A stretch of 64,000 nt of DNA from positions 34,059,042 through 34,123,041 of the forward strand of contig OZ024857.1 in the NCBI GenBank assembly GCA_964017155.1. Direction: 5' to 3'. This document shows, piece after piece, positions 40,904-55,752 of the stretch. How positions within the stretch are numbered: position 1 is the stretch's first letter; every line of letters begins with the position of its first letter. The notes under the pieces are model-generated. The model made no database searches. It was not told the DNA's origin and saw only the letters and a program-made list of their open reading frames with translations. Position numbers and translations under genes: made by a program. This DNA is from Oasisia sp. SBJ-2009. Its lineage: Eukaryota; Annelida; Polychaeta; Sabellida; Siboglinidae.

Positions 40904-43112
40904 TTAACCCAACCTCCCCACTCCACGCAACCTCCCCACCCCGCCCAAACTCCCCTCTCCACCCAACCTCCCCACTTCACCCAACCTCCCCACTTCACGC
41001 AACCTCCGCACTCCACACAACTTCCGCACTCCACCCAACCTCCCCACTCCACCCAACTTCCCCACTTCACCCAACCTCCCCACTCCACCCAACCTCCTCA
41101 CTCCACCCAACCTCCCCACTTCACCCAACATCCCCAGAGCATCCAACCTCCCCACACCACGCAACCTCCCCACTCCACCCAACCTCCCCACCCCGCCCAA
41201 ACTCCCCTCTCCACCCAACCTCCCCACTTCACCCAACCTCCCCACATCACCGAAACTCCCCACTCTCCCCACTTCACCCAACCTCCCCACTCCACCCAAC
41301 CTCCCCACTTCACCCAACCTTCGCACTTCATCCAACCTCCGCACTCCACCCAACCTCCGCACTCCACCCAACTTCCGCACTCCACCCAACTTCCGCACTC
41401 CACCCAACCTCCGCACTCCACACAACTTCCCCACTTCATACAACCTCCCCACTCAACCCAACCTCCCCACTTCACCCAACATCCCCACTTCACCCAACCT
41501 CCCCACATCACCCAACCTCCCCACTCCACCCAACCTCCCCAAATCACCCAACCTCCCCACTCCACTCAATCTCCCCACTCCACCCAACCTCCTCACTCCA
41601 CCCAACCTCCCCACTTCACCCAACCTCCCCAGAGCACCCAACCTCCCCACTCCACCGAACCTCCCCACTCCTCCCAACCTCCACTCTCCACCCAACCTCC
41701 CCACTTAGCCCAACTTCCCCACTCCACGCAACCTCCCCACCCCGCCCAAACTCCCCTCTCCACCCAACCTCCCCACTTCACCCAACCTCCCCACTTCACC
41801 CAACCTCCGCACTCCACACAACTTCCCCACTTCACACAACCTCCCTACTCAACCCAACCTCCCCACTTCACCCAACCTCCCCATTTCACCCAACCTCCCC
41901 ACATCACCCAACCTCCCCACTACACCCAACCTCCCCAAATCACCCAACGTCCCCACTCCACTCAAATTCCCCATTCCACCCATCCTCCTCACTCCACCCA
42001 ACCTTCCCACTCCACCCAACCTCCCCACTCCACCCAACCTCCCAACTCCACCCAACCTCCCCACTTCACCAAACCTCCGCATTCCAACCAACCTCCGCAC
42101 GCCACCCAACCTCCGCACTCGAACCAACTTCCGCACTCCACCCAACTTCCGCACTCCACCCAACCTCCGCACTCCACACAACTTCCCCACTTCATACAAC
42201 CTCCCCACTCAACCCAACCTCCCCACTTCACCCAACATCCCCACTTCACCCAACCTCCCCACATCACCCAACCTCCCCACTCCACCCAACCTCCCCAAAT
42301 CACCCAACCTCCCCACTCCACTCAATCTCCCCACTCCACCCAACCTCCTCACTCCACCCAACCTCCCCACTTCACCCAACCTCCCCAGAGCACCCAACCT
42401 CCCCACTCCACCGAACCTCCCCACTCCACACAACCTCCCCTCTCCACCCAACCTCCCCAATTAACCCAACCTCCCCTCTCCACGCAACCTCCCCACCCCG
42501 CCCAAACTCCCCTCTCCACCCAACCTCCCCACTTCATCCAACCTCCCCACTTCACCCAACCTCCGCACTCCACACAACTTCCCCACTTCACACAACCTCC
42601 CCACTCAACCCAACCTCCCCACTTCACCCAACCTCCCCATTTCACCCAACCTCCCCACATCACCCAACCTCCCCACTCCACCCAACCTCCCCAAATCACC
42701 CAACGTCCCCATTCCACTCAAATTCCCCATTCCACCCATCCTCCTCACTCCACCCAACCTCCCCACTCCACCCAACCTCCCCACTCCACCCAACCTCCCC
42801 ACATCACCCAACCTCCCTACTTCGCCCAACCTCCCCACTCCACCCAACCTCCGCACTCCACCCAAAGTTCGCACTCAACCCAACCTCCACACTTCACCCA
42901 ACCTCCCAACTCCACCCAACCTCCCCACTTCACCAAACCTCCGCATTCCAACCAACCAATCTCCCCACTCCACCCAACCTCCTCACTCCACCCAACCTCC
43001 CCACTTCACCCAACCTCCCCAGAGCACCCAACCTCCCCACTCCACCGAACCTCCCCACTCCACACAACCTCCCCACTCCACCCAACCTCCCCTCTCCACC
43101 CAACCTCCCCAC
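40904..43112. repeat. 2,209-bp HOR, right group copy 1
   Basis: Corresponds to the central-group copy at 19,617-21,825 with a constant offset of 21,287 bp (18 x 1,179 plus 65, where 65 is five half-monomers plus five +4 joints). The 27-bp monomer is at 41249 and the joint at 42950. Confidence 0.85.
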
Positions 43113-45321
43113 TTAACCCAACCTCCCCACTCCACGCAACCTCCCCACCCCGCCCAAACTCCCCTCTCCACCCAACCTCCCCACTTCACCCAACCTCCCC
43201 ACTTCACGCAACCTCCGCACTCCACACAACTTCCGCACTCCACCCAACCTCCCCACTCCACCCAACTTCCCCACTTCACCCAACCTCCCCACTCCACCCA
43301 ACCTCCTCACTCCACCCAACCTCCCCACTTCACCCAACATCCCCAGAGCATCCAACCTCCCCACACCACGCAACCTCCCCACTCCACCCAACCTCCCCAC
43401 CCCGCCCAAACTCCCCTCTCCACCCAACCTCCCCACTTCACCCAACCTCCCCACATCACCGAAACTCCCCACTCTCCCCACTTCACCCAACCTCCCCACT
43501 CCACCCAACCTCCCCACTTCACCCAACCTTCGCACTTCATCCAACCTCCGCACTCCACCCAACCTCCGCACTCCACCCAACTTCCGCACTCCACCCAACT
43601 TCCGCACTCCACCCAACCTCCGCACTCCACACAACTTCCCCACTTCATACAACCTCCCCACTCAACCCAACCTCCCCACTTCACCCAACATCCCCACTTC
43701 ACCCAACCTCCCCACATCACCCAACCTCCCCACTCCACCCAACCTCCCCAAATCACCCAACCTCCCCACTCCACTCAATCTCCCCACTCCACCCAACCTC
43801 CTCACTCCACCCAACCTCCCCACTTCACCCAACCTCCCCAGAGCACCCAACCTCCCCACTCCACCGAACCTCCCCACTCCTCCCAACCTCCACTCTCCAC
43901 CCAACCTCCCCACTTAGCCCAACTTCCCCACTCCACGCAACCTCCCCACCCCGCCCAAACTCCCCTCTCCACCCAACCTCCCCACTTCACCCAACCTCCC
44001 CACTTCACCCAACCTCCGCACTCCACACAACTTCCCCACTTCACACAACCTCCCTACTCAACCCAACCTCCCCACTCCACCCAACCTCCCCATTTCACCC
44101 AACCTCCCCACATCACCCAACCTCCCCACTACACCCAACCTCCCCAAATCACCCAACGTCCCCACTCCACTCAAATTCCCCATTCCACCCATCCTCCTCA
44201 CTCCACCCAACCTCCCCACTCCACCCAACCTCCCCACTCCACCCAACCTCCCAACTCCACCCAACCTCCCCACTTCACCAAACCTCCGCATTCCAACCAA
44301 CCTCCGCACGCCACCCAACCTCCGCACTCGAACCAACTTCCGCACTCCACCCAACTTCCGCACTCCACCCAACCTCCGCACTCCACACAACTTCCCCACT
44401 TCATACAACCTCCCCACTCAACCCAACCTCCCCACTTCACCCAACATCCCCACTTCACCCAACCTCCCCACATCACCCAACCTCCCCACTCCACCCAACC
44501 TCCCCAAATCACCCAACCTCCCCACTCCACTCAATCTCCCCACTCCACCCAACCTCCTCACTCCACCCAACCTCCCCACTTCACCCAACCTCCCCAGAGC
44601 ACCCAACCTCCCCACTCCACCGAACCTCCCCACTCCACACAACCTCCCCTCTCCACCCAACCTCCCCAATTAACCCAACCTCCCCTCTCCACGCAACCTC
44701 CCCACCCCGCCCAAACTCCCCTCTCCACCCAACCTCCCCACTTCATCCAACCTCCCCACTTCACCCAACCTCCGCACTCCACACAACTTCCCCACTTCAC
44801 ACAACCTCCCCACTCAACCCAACCTCCCCACTTCACCCAACCTCCCCATTTCACCCAACCTCCCCACATCACCCAACCTCCCCACTCCACCCAACCTCCC
44901 CAAATCACCCAACGTCCCCATTCCACTCAAATTCCCCATTCCACCCATCCTCCTCACTCCACCCAACCTCCCCACTCCACCCAACCTCCCCACTCCACCC
45001 AACCTCCCCACATCACCCAACCTCCCTACTTCGCCCAACCTCCCCACTCCACCCAACCTCCGCACTCCACCCAAAGTTCGCACTCAACCCAACCTCCACA
45101 CTTCACCCAACCTCCCAACTCCACCCAACCTCCCCACTTCACCAAACCTCCGCATTCCAACCAACCAATCTCCCCACTCCACCCAACCTCCTCACTCCAC
45201 CCAACCTCCCCACTTCACCCAACCTCCCCAGAGCACCCAACCTCCCCACTCCACCGAACCTCCCCACTCCACACAACCTCCCCTCTCCACCCAACCTCCC
45301 CACTTAACCCAACCTCCCCAC
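43113..45321. repeat. 2,209-bp HOR, right group copy 2
   Basis: Follows copy 1 without a gap and nearly repeats it. One visible change is ccccactccacccaacc near 44,069 where copy 1 has cacttc. The 27-bp monomer is at 43458 and the joint at 45159. Confidence 0.85.
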
Positions 45322-48096
45322 TCCACGCAACCTCCCCACCCCGCCCAAACTCCCCTCTCCACCCAACCTCCCCTCTTCACCCAACCTCCCCACTTCACCC
45401 AACCTCCGCACTCCACACAACTTCCCCACTTCACACAACCTCCCCACTCAACCCAACCTCCCCACTCCACCCAACCTCCCCAAATCACCCAACGTCCCCA
45501 CTCCACTCAAATTCCCCATTCCACCCATCCTCCTCACTCCACCCAACCTCCCCACTCCACCCAACCTCCGCACTCCACCCAAAGTTCGCACTCAACCCAA
45601 CCTCCACACTTCACCCAACCTCCCAACTCCACCCAACCTCCCCACTTCACCAAACCTCCGCACTCGAACCAACTTCCGCACTCCACCCAACCTTCGCACT
45701 CCACCCAACTTCCGCACTCCACCCAACTTCCGCACTCCACCCAACTTCCGCACTCCATCCAACCTCCGCACTCCACCCAACCTCCGCACTCCACACAACT
45801 TCCGCACTCCACCCAACCTCCCCACTCCACCCAACTTCCCCACTTCACCCAACCTCCCCACTCCACCCAACCTCCTCACTCCACCCAACCTCCCCACTTC
45901 ACCCAACCTCCGCACTCCACACAACTTCCCCACTTCACACAACCTCCCCACTCAACCCAACCTCCCCACTTCACCCAACCTCCCCATTTCACCCAACCTC
46001 CCCACATCACCCAACCTCCCCACTACACCCAACCTCCCCAAATCACCCAACGTCCCCACTCCACTCAAATTCCCCATTCCACCCATCCTCCTCGCTCCAC
46101 CCAACCTCCCAACTCCACCCAACCTCCCCACTTCACCAAACCTCCGCTTTCCAACCAACCTCCGCACGCCACCCAACCTCCGCACTCGAACCAACTTCCG
46201 CACTCCACCCAACCTCCGCACTCCACCCAACTTCCGCACTCCACCCAACTTCCGCACTCCACCCAACCTCCGCACTCCACACAACTTCCCCACTTCATAC
46301 AACCTCCCCACTCAACCCAACCTCCCCACTTCACCCAACATCCCCACTTCACCCAACCTCCCCACATCACCCAACCTCCCCACTCCACCCAACCTCCCCA
46401 AATCACCCAACCTCCCCACTCCACTCAACCTCCCCACTCCACTCAACCTCCTCACTCCACCCAACCTCCCCACTTCACCCAACCTCCCCAGAGCACCCAA
46501 CCTCCCCTCTCCATCGAACCTCCCCACTCCACACAACCTCCCCTCTCCACCCAACCTCCCCACTTCACCCAACCTCCCCACATCACCCAACCTCCCCACT
46601 CCACCCAACCTACCCAAATCACCCAACCTCCCCACTCCACCCAACCTCCCCACTTCACCCTACCTTCGCACTTCATCCAACCTCCGCACTCCACCCAATC
46701 TCCGCACTCCACCCAACTTCCGCACTCCACCCAACTTCCGCACTCCACCCAACCTCCGCACTCCACACAACTTCCCCACTTCATACAACCTCCCCACTCA
46801 ACCCAACCTCCCCACTTCACCCAACATCCCCACTTCACCCAACCTCCCCACATCACCCAACCTCCCCACTCCACCTAACCTCCGTCCTCCACCCAACCTC
46901 CGCCCTCCACCAAACCTCCCCACTCCACCCAACTTCCCCACTTCACCCAACCTCCCCACTCCACCCAACATCCTCACTCCACCCAACCTCCCCACTCCAC
47001 CCAACATCCCCAGAGCACCCAACCTCCCCACTCCACGCAACCTCCCCACTTCACCCAAGCTCCCAACTTCACCCAACCTCCCCAAATCACCCAACCTCCC
47101 CACTCCACTCAATCTCCCCACTCCACCCAACCTCCTCACTCCACCCAACCTCCCCACTTCACCTAACCTCCCCAGAGCACCCAACCTCCCCACTCCACCG
47201 AACCTCCCCACTCCACCCAACCTCCCCTCTCCACCCAACCTCCCCACTTAACCCAACCTCCCCACTCCACGCAACCTCCCCACCCCGCCCAAACTCCCCT
47301 CTCCACCCAACCTCCCCACTTCACCCAACCTCCCCACTTCACGCAACCTCCGCACTCCACACAACTTCCGCACTCCACCCAACCTCCCCACTCCACCCAA
47401 CTTCCCCACTTCACCCAACCTCCCCACTCCACCCAACCTCCTCACTCCACCCAACCTCCCCACTTCACCCAACATCCCCAGAGCATCCAACCTCCCCACA
47501 CCACGCAACCTCCCCACTTCACCCAACCTCCCCAGAGCACCCAACCTCCCCACTCCACCGAACCTCCCCACTCCACACAACCCCCCCTCTCCACCCAACC
47601 TCCCCAATTAACCCAACCTCCCCTCTCCACGCAACCTCCCCACCCCGCCCAAACTCCCCTCTCCACCCAACCTCCCCACTTCATCCAACCTCCCCACTTC
47701 ACCCAACCTCCGCACTCCACACAACTTCCCCACTTCATACAACCTCCCCACTCAACCCAACCTCCCCACTTCACCCAACCTCCCCATTTCACCCAACCTC
47801 CCCACATCACCCAACCTCCCCACTCCACCCAACCTCCCCAAATCACCCAACGTCCCCATTCCACTCAAATTCCCCATTCCACCCATCCTCCTCACTCCAC
47901 CCAACCTCCCCACTCCACCCAACCTCCCCACTCCACCCAACCTCCCCACATCACCCAACCTCCCTACTTCGCCCAACCTCCCCACTCCACCCAACCTCCG
48001 CACTCCACCCAAAGTTCGCACTCAACCCAACCTCCACACTTCACCCAACCTCCCAACTCCACCCAACCTCCCCACTTCACCAAACCTCCGCATTCC
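45159..48096. repeat. Joint-to-joint interval of 2,938 bp
   Basis: 163 monomers plus one +4 joint and no half-monomer. Its content (45,192-47,600) matches 48,130-50,600 with offset 2,938, changing to 2,974 after a 36-bp (two-monomer) loss near 46,107. Near 47,510-47,590 the sequence passes from the agagcatcc series to the agagcaccc/aatta series, which looks like a recombination joint. A run of six C (cccccc) near 47,583 comes from a point change. Confidence 0.78.
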
Positions 48097-51000
48097 AACC
48101 AACCAATCTCCCCACTCCACCCAACCTCCTCACTCCACCCAACCTCCCCACTTCACCCAACCTCCCCAGAGCACCCAACCTCCCCACTCCACCGAACCTC
48201 CCCACTCCACACAACCTCCCCTCTCCACCCAACCTCCCCACTTAACCCAACCTCCCCACTCCACGCAACCTCCCCACCCCGCCCAAACTCCCCTCTCCAC
48301 CCAACCTCCCCTCTTCACCCAACCTCCCCACTTCACCCAACCTCCGCACTCCACACAACTTCCCCACTTCACACAACCTCCCCACTCAACCCAACCTCCC
48401 CACTCCACCCAACCTCCCCAAATCACCCAACGTCCCCACTCCACTCAAATTCCCCATTCCACCCATCCTCCTCACTCCACCCAACCTCCCCACTCCACCC
48501 AACCTCCGCACTCCACCCAAAGTTCGCACTCAACCCAACCTCCACACTTCACCCAACCTCCCAACTCCACCCAACCTCCCCACTTCACCAAACCTCCGCA
48601 CTCGAACCAACTTCCGCACTCCACCCAACCTTCGCACTCCACCCAACTTCCGCACTCCACCCAACTTCCGCACTCCACCCAACTTCCGCACTCCATCCAA
48701 CCTCCGCACTCCACCCAACCTCCGCACTCCACACAACTTCCGCACTCCACCCAACCTCCCCACTCCACCCAACTTCCCCACTTCACCCAACCTCCCCACT
48801 CCACCCAACCTCCTCACTCCACCCAACCTCCCCACTTCACCCAACCTCCGCACTCCACACAACTTCCCCACTTCACACAACCTCCCCACTCAACCCAACC
48901 TCCCCACTTCACCCAACCTCCCCATTTCACCCAACCTCCCCACATCACCCAACCTCCCCACTACACCCAACCTCCCCAAATCACCCAACGTCCCCACTCC
49001 ACTCAAATTCCCCATTCCACCCATCCTCCTCGCTCCACCCAACCTCCCCACTCCACCCAACCTTTCCACTCCACCCAACCTCCCAACTCCACCCAACCTC
49101 CCCACTTCACCAAACCTCCGCTTTCCAACCAACCTCCGCACGCCACCCAACCTCCGCACTCGAACCAACTTCCGCACTCCACCCAACCTCCGCACTCCAC
49201 CCAACTTCCGCACTCCACCCAACTTCCGCACTCCACCCAACCTCCGCACTCCACACAACTTCCCCACTTCATACAACCTCCCCACTCAACCCAACCTCCC
49301 CACTTCACCCAACATCCCCACTTCACCCAACCTCCCCACATCACCCAACCTCCCCACTCCACCCAACCTCCCCAAATCACCCAACCTCCCCACTCCACTC
49401 AACCTCCCCACTCCACTCAACCTCCTCACTCCACCCAACCTCCCCACTTCACCCAACCTCCCCAGAGCACCCAACCTCCCCTCTCCATCGAACCTCCCCA
49501 CTCCACACAACCTCCCCTCTCCACCCAACCTCCCCACTTCACCCAACCTCCCCACATCACCCAACCTCCCCACTCCACCCAACCTACCCAAATCACCCAA
49601 CCTCCCCACTCCACCCAACCTCCCCACTTCACCCAACCTTCGCACTTCATCCAACCTCCGCACTCCACCCAATCTCCGCACTCCACCCAACTTCCGCACT
49701 CCACCCAACTTCCGCACTCCACCCAACCTCCGCACTCCACACAACTTCCCCACTTCATACAACCTCCCCACTCAACCCAACCTCCCCACTTCACCCAACA
49801 TCCCCACTTCACCCAACCTCCCCACATCACCCAACCTCCCCACTCCACCTAACCTCCGTCCTCCACCCAACCTCCGCCCTCCACCAAACCTCCCCACTCC
49901 ACCCAACTTCCCCACTTCACCCAACCTCCCCACTCCACCCAACATCCTCACTCCACCCAACCTCCCCACTCCACCCAACATCCCCAGAGCACCCAACCTC
50001 CCCACTCCACGCAACCTCCCCACTTCACCCAAGCTCCCAACTTCACCCAACCTCCCCAAATCACCCAACCTCCCCACTCCACTCAATCTCCCCACTCCAC
50101 CCAACCTCCTCACTCCACCCAACCTCCCCACTTCACCTAACCTCCCCAGAGCACCCAACCTCCCCACTCCACCGAACCTCCCCACTCCACCCAACCTCCC
50201 CTCTCCACCCAACCTCCCCACTTAACCCAACCTCCCAACTCCACGCAACCTCCCCACCCCGCCCAAACTCCCCTCTCCACCCAACCTCCCCACTTCACCC
50301 AACCTCCCCACTTCACGCAACCTCCGCACTCCACACAACTTCCGCACTCCACCCAACCTCCCCACTCCACCCAACTTCCCCACTTCACCCAACCTCCCCA
50401 CTCCACCCAACCTCCTCACTCCACCCAACCTCCCCACTTCACCCAACATCCCCAGAGCATCCAACCTCCCCACACCACGCAACCTCCCCACTCCACCCAA
50501 CCTCCCCACCCCGCCCAAACTCCCCTCTCCACCCAACCTCCCCACTTCACCCAACCTCCCCACATCACCGAAACTCCCCACTCTCCCCACTTCACCCAAC
50601 CTCCCCACTCCACCCAACCTCCCCACTTCACCCAACCTTCGCACTTCATCCAACCTCCGCACTCCACCCAACCTCCGCACTCCACCCAACTTCCGCACTC
50701 CACCCAACTTCCGCACTCCACCCAACCTCCGCACTCCACACAACTTCCCCACTTCATACAACCTCCCCACTCAACCCAACCTCCCCACTTCACCCAACAT
50801 CCCCACTTCACCCAACCTCCCCACATCACCCAACCTCCCCACTCCACCCAACCTCCCCAAATCACCCAACCTCCCCACTCCACTCAATCTCCCCACTCCA
50901 CCCAACCTCCTCACTCCACCCAACCTCCCCACTTCACCCAACCTCCCCAGAGCACCCAACCTCCCCACTCCACCGAACCTCCCCACTCCTCCCAACCTCC

Positions 51001-52267
51001 ACTCTCCACCCAACCTCCCCACTTAGCCCAACTTCCCCACTCCACGCAACCTCCCCACCCCGCCCAAACTCCCCTCTCCACCCAACCTCCCCACTTCACC
51101 CAACCTCCCCACTTCACCCAACCTCCGCACTCCACACAACTTCCCCACTTCACACAACCTCCCTACTCAACCCAACCTCCCCACTTCACCCAACCTCCCC
51201 ATTTCACCCAACCTCCCCACATCACCCAACCTCCCCACTACACCCAACCTCCCCAAATCACCCAACGTCCCCACTCCACTCAAATTCCCCATTCCACCCA
51301 TCCTCCTCACTCCACCCAACCTCCCCACTCCACCCAACCTCCCCACTCCACCCAACCTCCCAACTCCACCCAACCTCCCCACTTCACCAAACCTCCGCAT
51401 TCCAACCAACCTCCGCACGCCACCCAACCTCCGCACTCGAACCAACTTCCGCACTCCACCCAACTTCCGCACTCCACCCAACCTCCGCACTCCACACAAC
51501 TTCCCCACTTCATACAACCTCCCCACTCAACCCAACCTCCCCACTTCACCCAACATCCCCACTTCACCCAACCTCCCCACATCACCCAACCTCCCCACTC
51601 CACCCAACCTCCCCAAATCACCCAACCTCCCCACTCCACTCAATCTCCCCACTCCACCCAACCTCCTCACTCCACCCAACCTCCCCACTTCACCCAACCT
51701 CCCCAGAGCACCCAACCTCCCCACTCCACCGAACCTCCCCACTCCACACAACCTCCCCTCTCCACCCAACCTCCCCAATTAACCCAACCTCCCCTCTCCA
51801 CGCAACCTCCCCACCCCGCCCAAACTCCCCTCTCCACCCAACCTCCCCACTTCATCCAACCTCCCCACTTCACCCAACCTCCGCACTCCACACAACTTCC
51901 CCACTTCACACAACCTCCCCACTCAACCCAACCTCCCCACTTCACCCAACCTCCCCATTTCACCCAACCTCCCCACATCACCCAACCTCCCCACTCCACC
52001 CAACCTCCCCAAATCACCCAACGGCCCCATTCCACTCAAATTCCCCATTCCACCCATCCTCCTCACTCCACCCAACCTCCCCACTCCACCCAACCTCCCC
52101 ACTCCACCCAACCTCCCCACATCACCCAACCTCCCTACTTCGCCCAACCTCCCCACTCCACCCAACCTCCGCACTCCACCCAAAGTTCGCACTCAACCCA
52201 ACCTCCACACTTCACCCAACCTCCCAACTCCACCCAACCTCCCCACTTCACCAAACCTCCGCATTCC
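48097..52267. repeat. Joint-to-joint interval of 4,171 bp
   Basis: 231 monomers plus one half-monomer (50567) plus one +4 joint. Its first half matches 45.16-47.5 kb. Its second half (50,771-52,192) matches 41,453-42,874 and 43,662-45,083. It is thus a compound of two HOR families seen separately elsewhere. Confidence 0.78.
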
Positions 52268-53280
52268 AACCAACCAATCTCCCCACTCCACCCAACCTCC
52301 TCACTCCACCCAACCTCCCCACTTCACCCAACCTCCCCAGAGCACCCAACCTCCCCACTCCACCGAACCTCCCCACTCCACACAACCTCCCCTCTCCACC
52401 CAACCTCCCCACTTAACCCAACCTCCCCACTCCACGCAACCTCCCCACCCCGCCCAAACTCCCCTCTCCACCCAACCTCCCCTCTTCACCCAACCTCCCC
52501 ACTTCACCCAACCTCCGCACCCCACACAACTTCCCCACTTCACACAACCTCCCCACTCAACCCAACCTCCCCACTCCACCCAACCTCCCCAAATCACCCA
52601 ACGTCCCCACTCCACTCAAATTCCCCATTCCACCCATCCTCCTCACTCCACCCAACCTCCCCACTCCACCCAACCTCCGCACTCCACCCAAAGTTCGCAC
52701 TCAACCCAACCTCCACACTTCACCCAACCTCCCAACTCCACCCAACCTCCCCACTTCACCAAACCTCCGCACTCGAACCAACTTCCGCACTCCACCCAAC
52801 CTTCGCACTCCACCCAACTTCCGCACTCCACCCAACTTCCGCACTCCACCCAACTTCCGCACTCCATCCAACCTCCGCACTCCACCCAACCTCCGCACTC
52901 CACACAACTTCCGCACTCCACCCAACCTCCCCACTCCACCCAACTTCCCCACTTCACCCAACCTCCCCACTCCACCCAACCTCCTCACTCCACCCAACCT
53001 CCCCACTTCACCCAACATCCCCAGAGAACCCAACCTCCCCACACCACGCAACCTCCCCACTCCACCCAACCTCCCCACCCCGGCCAAACTCCCCTCTCCA
53101 TCCAACCTCCCCACTTCACCCAACCTCCCCACATCACCGAAACTCCCCACTCTCCCCACTTCACCCAACCTCCCCACTCCACCCAACCTCCCCACTTCAC
53201 CCAACCTTCGCACTTCATCCAACCTCCGCACTCCACCCAACCTCCGCACTCCACCCAACTTCCGCACTCCACCCAACTTC
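52268..53280. repeat. Linker block with private point variants
   Basis: Starts with the +4 joint and continues through 27-bp monomer 53136. It carries single-copy changes: cgcacccc at about 52,519, agagaaccc at about 53,025, ccccggcc at 53,078-53,085 (the only CCGG I noticed in the window) and ctctccatcc at about 53,095. Just upstream, aacggcccc at about 52,022 is also private. No unique sequence is present. Confidence 0.7.
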
Positions 53281-53339
53281 CGCACTCCACCCAACCTCCG
53301 CACTCCACACAACTTCCCCACTTCATACAACCTCCCCAC

Positions 53340-55752
53340 TCAACCTAATCTCCCCACTTCACCCAACATCCCCACTTCACCCAACCTCCCCACATCACCC
53401 AACCTCCCCACTCCACCCAACCTCCCCAAATCACCCAACCTCCCCACTCCACTCAATCTCCCCACTCCACCCAACCTCCTCACTCCACCCAACCTCCCCA
53501 CTTCACCCAACCTCCCCAGAGCACCCAACCTCCCCACTCCACCGAACCTCCCCACTCCACACAACCTCCCCTCTCCACCCAACCTCCCCACTTAACCCAA
53601 CCTCCCCACTCCACGCAACCTCCCCACCCCGCCCAAACTCCCCTCTCCACCCAACCTCCCCACTTCACCCAACCTCCGCACTACACCCAACTTCCGCACT
53701 CCACCCAACTTCCGCACTCCACCCAACCTCCGCACTCCACACAACTTCCCCACTTCACCCAACCTCCCCACTTCACCCAACATCCCCACTTCACCCAACC
53801 TCCCCACATCACCCAACCTCCCCACATCACCCAACCTCCCCACTCCACCCAACCTCCCCAAATCACCCAACCTCCACACTCCACTCAATCTCCCCACTCC
53901 ACCCAACCTCCTCACTCCACCCAACCTCCCCACTTCACCCAACCTCCCCAGAGCACCCAACCTCCCCACTCCACCGAACCTCCCCACTCCTCCCAACCTC
54001 CCCTCTCCACCCAACCTCCCCACTTAACCCAACCTCCCCACTTCACCCAACATCCCCACTTCACCCAACCTCCCCACATCACCCAACCTCCCCACTCCAC
54101 CCAACCTCCCCAAATCACCCAACCTCCCCACTCCACTCAATCTCCCCACTCCACCCAACCTCCTCACTCCACCCAACCTCCCCACTTCACCCAACCTCCC
54201 CAGAGCACCCAACCTCCCCACTCCACCGAACCTCCCCACTCCTCCCAACCTCCCCTCTCCACCCAACCTCCCCACTTAACCCAACTTCCCCACTCCACGC
54301 AACCTCCCCACCCCGCCCAAACTCCCCTCTCCACCCAACCTCCCCACTTCACCCAACCTCCCCACTTCACCCAACCTCCGCACTCCACACAACTTCCCCA
54401 CTTCACACAACCTCCCCACTCAACCCAACCTCCCCACTTCACCCAACCTCCCCATTTCACCCAACCTCCCCACATCACCCAACCTCCCCACTACACCCAA
54501 CCTCCCCAAATCACCCAACGTCCCCACTCCACTCAAATTCCCCATTCCACCCATCCTCCTCACTCCACCCAACCTCCCCACTCCACCCAACCTCCCCACT
54601 CCACCCAACCTCCCAACTCCACCCAACCTCCCCACTTCACCAAACCTCTGCATTCCAACCAACCTCCGCACGCCACCCAACCTCCGCACTCGAACCAACT
54701 TCCGCACTCCACCCAACCTCCGCACTCCACCCATCTTCCGCACTCCACCCAACTTCCACACTCCACCCAACTTCCGCACTCCAATCCAACCTCCGCACTC
54801 CACCCAACCTCCGTCCTCCACCCAACCTCCGCCCTCCACTAAACCTCCCCACTCCACCCAACTTCCCCACTTCACCCAACCTGCCCAGTCCACCCAACCT
54901 CCTCACTCCACCCAACCTCCCCACTCCACCCAACATCCCCAGAGCACCCAACCTCCCCACTCCACGCAACCTCCCCACTTCACCCAACCTCCCCACTTCA
55001 CCCAACCTCCCCACTCCACCCAACCTCCCCACTCCACCCAACCTCCCCACCCCGCCCAAACTCCCCTCTCCACCCAACCTCCCCACTACACGCAACCTCC
55101 CCACTTCACCCAACCTCCTCACTCCACCCAATCTCCCCACTTCACCCAACCTCCCCACTTCACCCAACCTCCGCACTCCACCCAACTTACGCACTCCACC
55201 CAACCTCCCCGCTTCACCCAACCTCCCCACTCCACACAACTTCCCCACTTCACACAACCTCCCCACTCAACCCAACCTCCCCACTTCACCCAACCTCCCC
55301 ATTTCACCCAACCTCCCCACATCACCCAACCTCCCCACTCCACCCAACCTCCCCAAATCACCCAACGTCCCCATTCCATTCAAATTCCCCATTCCACCCA
55401 TCCTCCTCACTCCACCCAACCTCCCCACTCCACCCAACCTCCCCACTCCACCCAACCTCCCCACATCACCCAACCTCTCTACTTCGCCCAACCTCCCCAC
55501 TCCACCCAACCTCCGCACTCCACCCAAAGTTCGCACTCAACCCAACCTCCACACTTCACCCAACCTCCCAACTCCACCCAACCTCCCCTCTCCACCCAAC
55601 CTCCCCACTTAACCCAACCTCCCCACTCCACGCAACCTCCCCACCCCGCCCAAACTCCCCTCTCCACCCAACCTCCCCACTTCACCCAACCTCCCCACTT
55701 CACGCAACCTCCGCACTCCACACAACTTCCCCACTTCATACAACCTCCCCAC
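53340..55752. repeat. 2,413-bp HOR, copy 1
   Basis: 134 monomers plus one extra base (19-bp monomer at 54783). Copy 2 begins at 55753, and the pair recurs at 60177 and 62590. It includes the caacctaatctcc start, a ctacaccc variant, two short cassettes and the ccgtcctcc/ccgccctcc pair near 54,810. Confidence 0.82.
54783..54801. repeat. 19-bp monomer (+1 bp; also at 57160, 61620 and 63997)
   Basis: aatccaacctccgcactcc has one extra A compared with atccaacctccgcactcc. It recurs at 57160-57178 and 61620-61638, and its first four bases are the last four of the window (63997-64000). It is confined to the 2,413-bp HOR family and arose before the 6,837-bp duplication. Confidence 0.87.
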
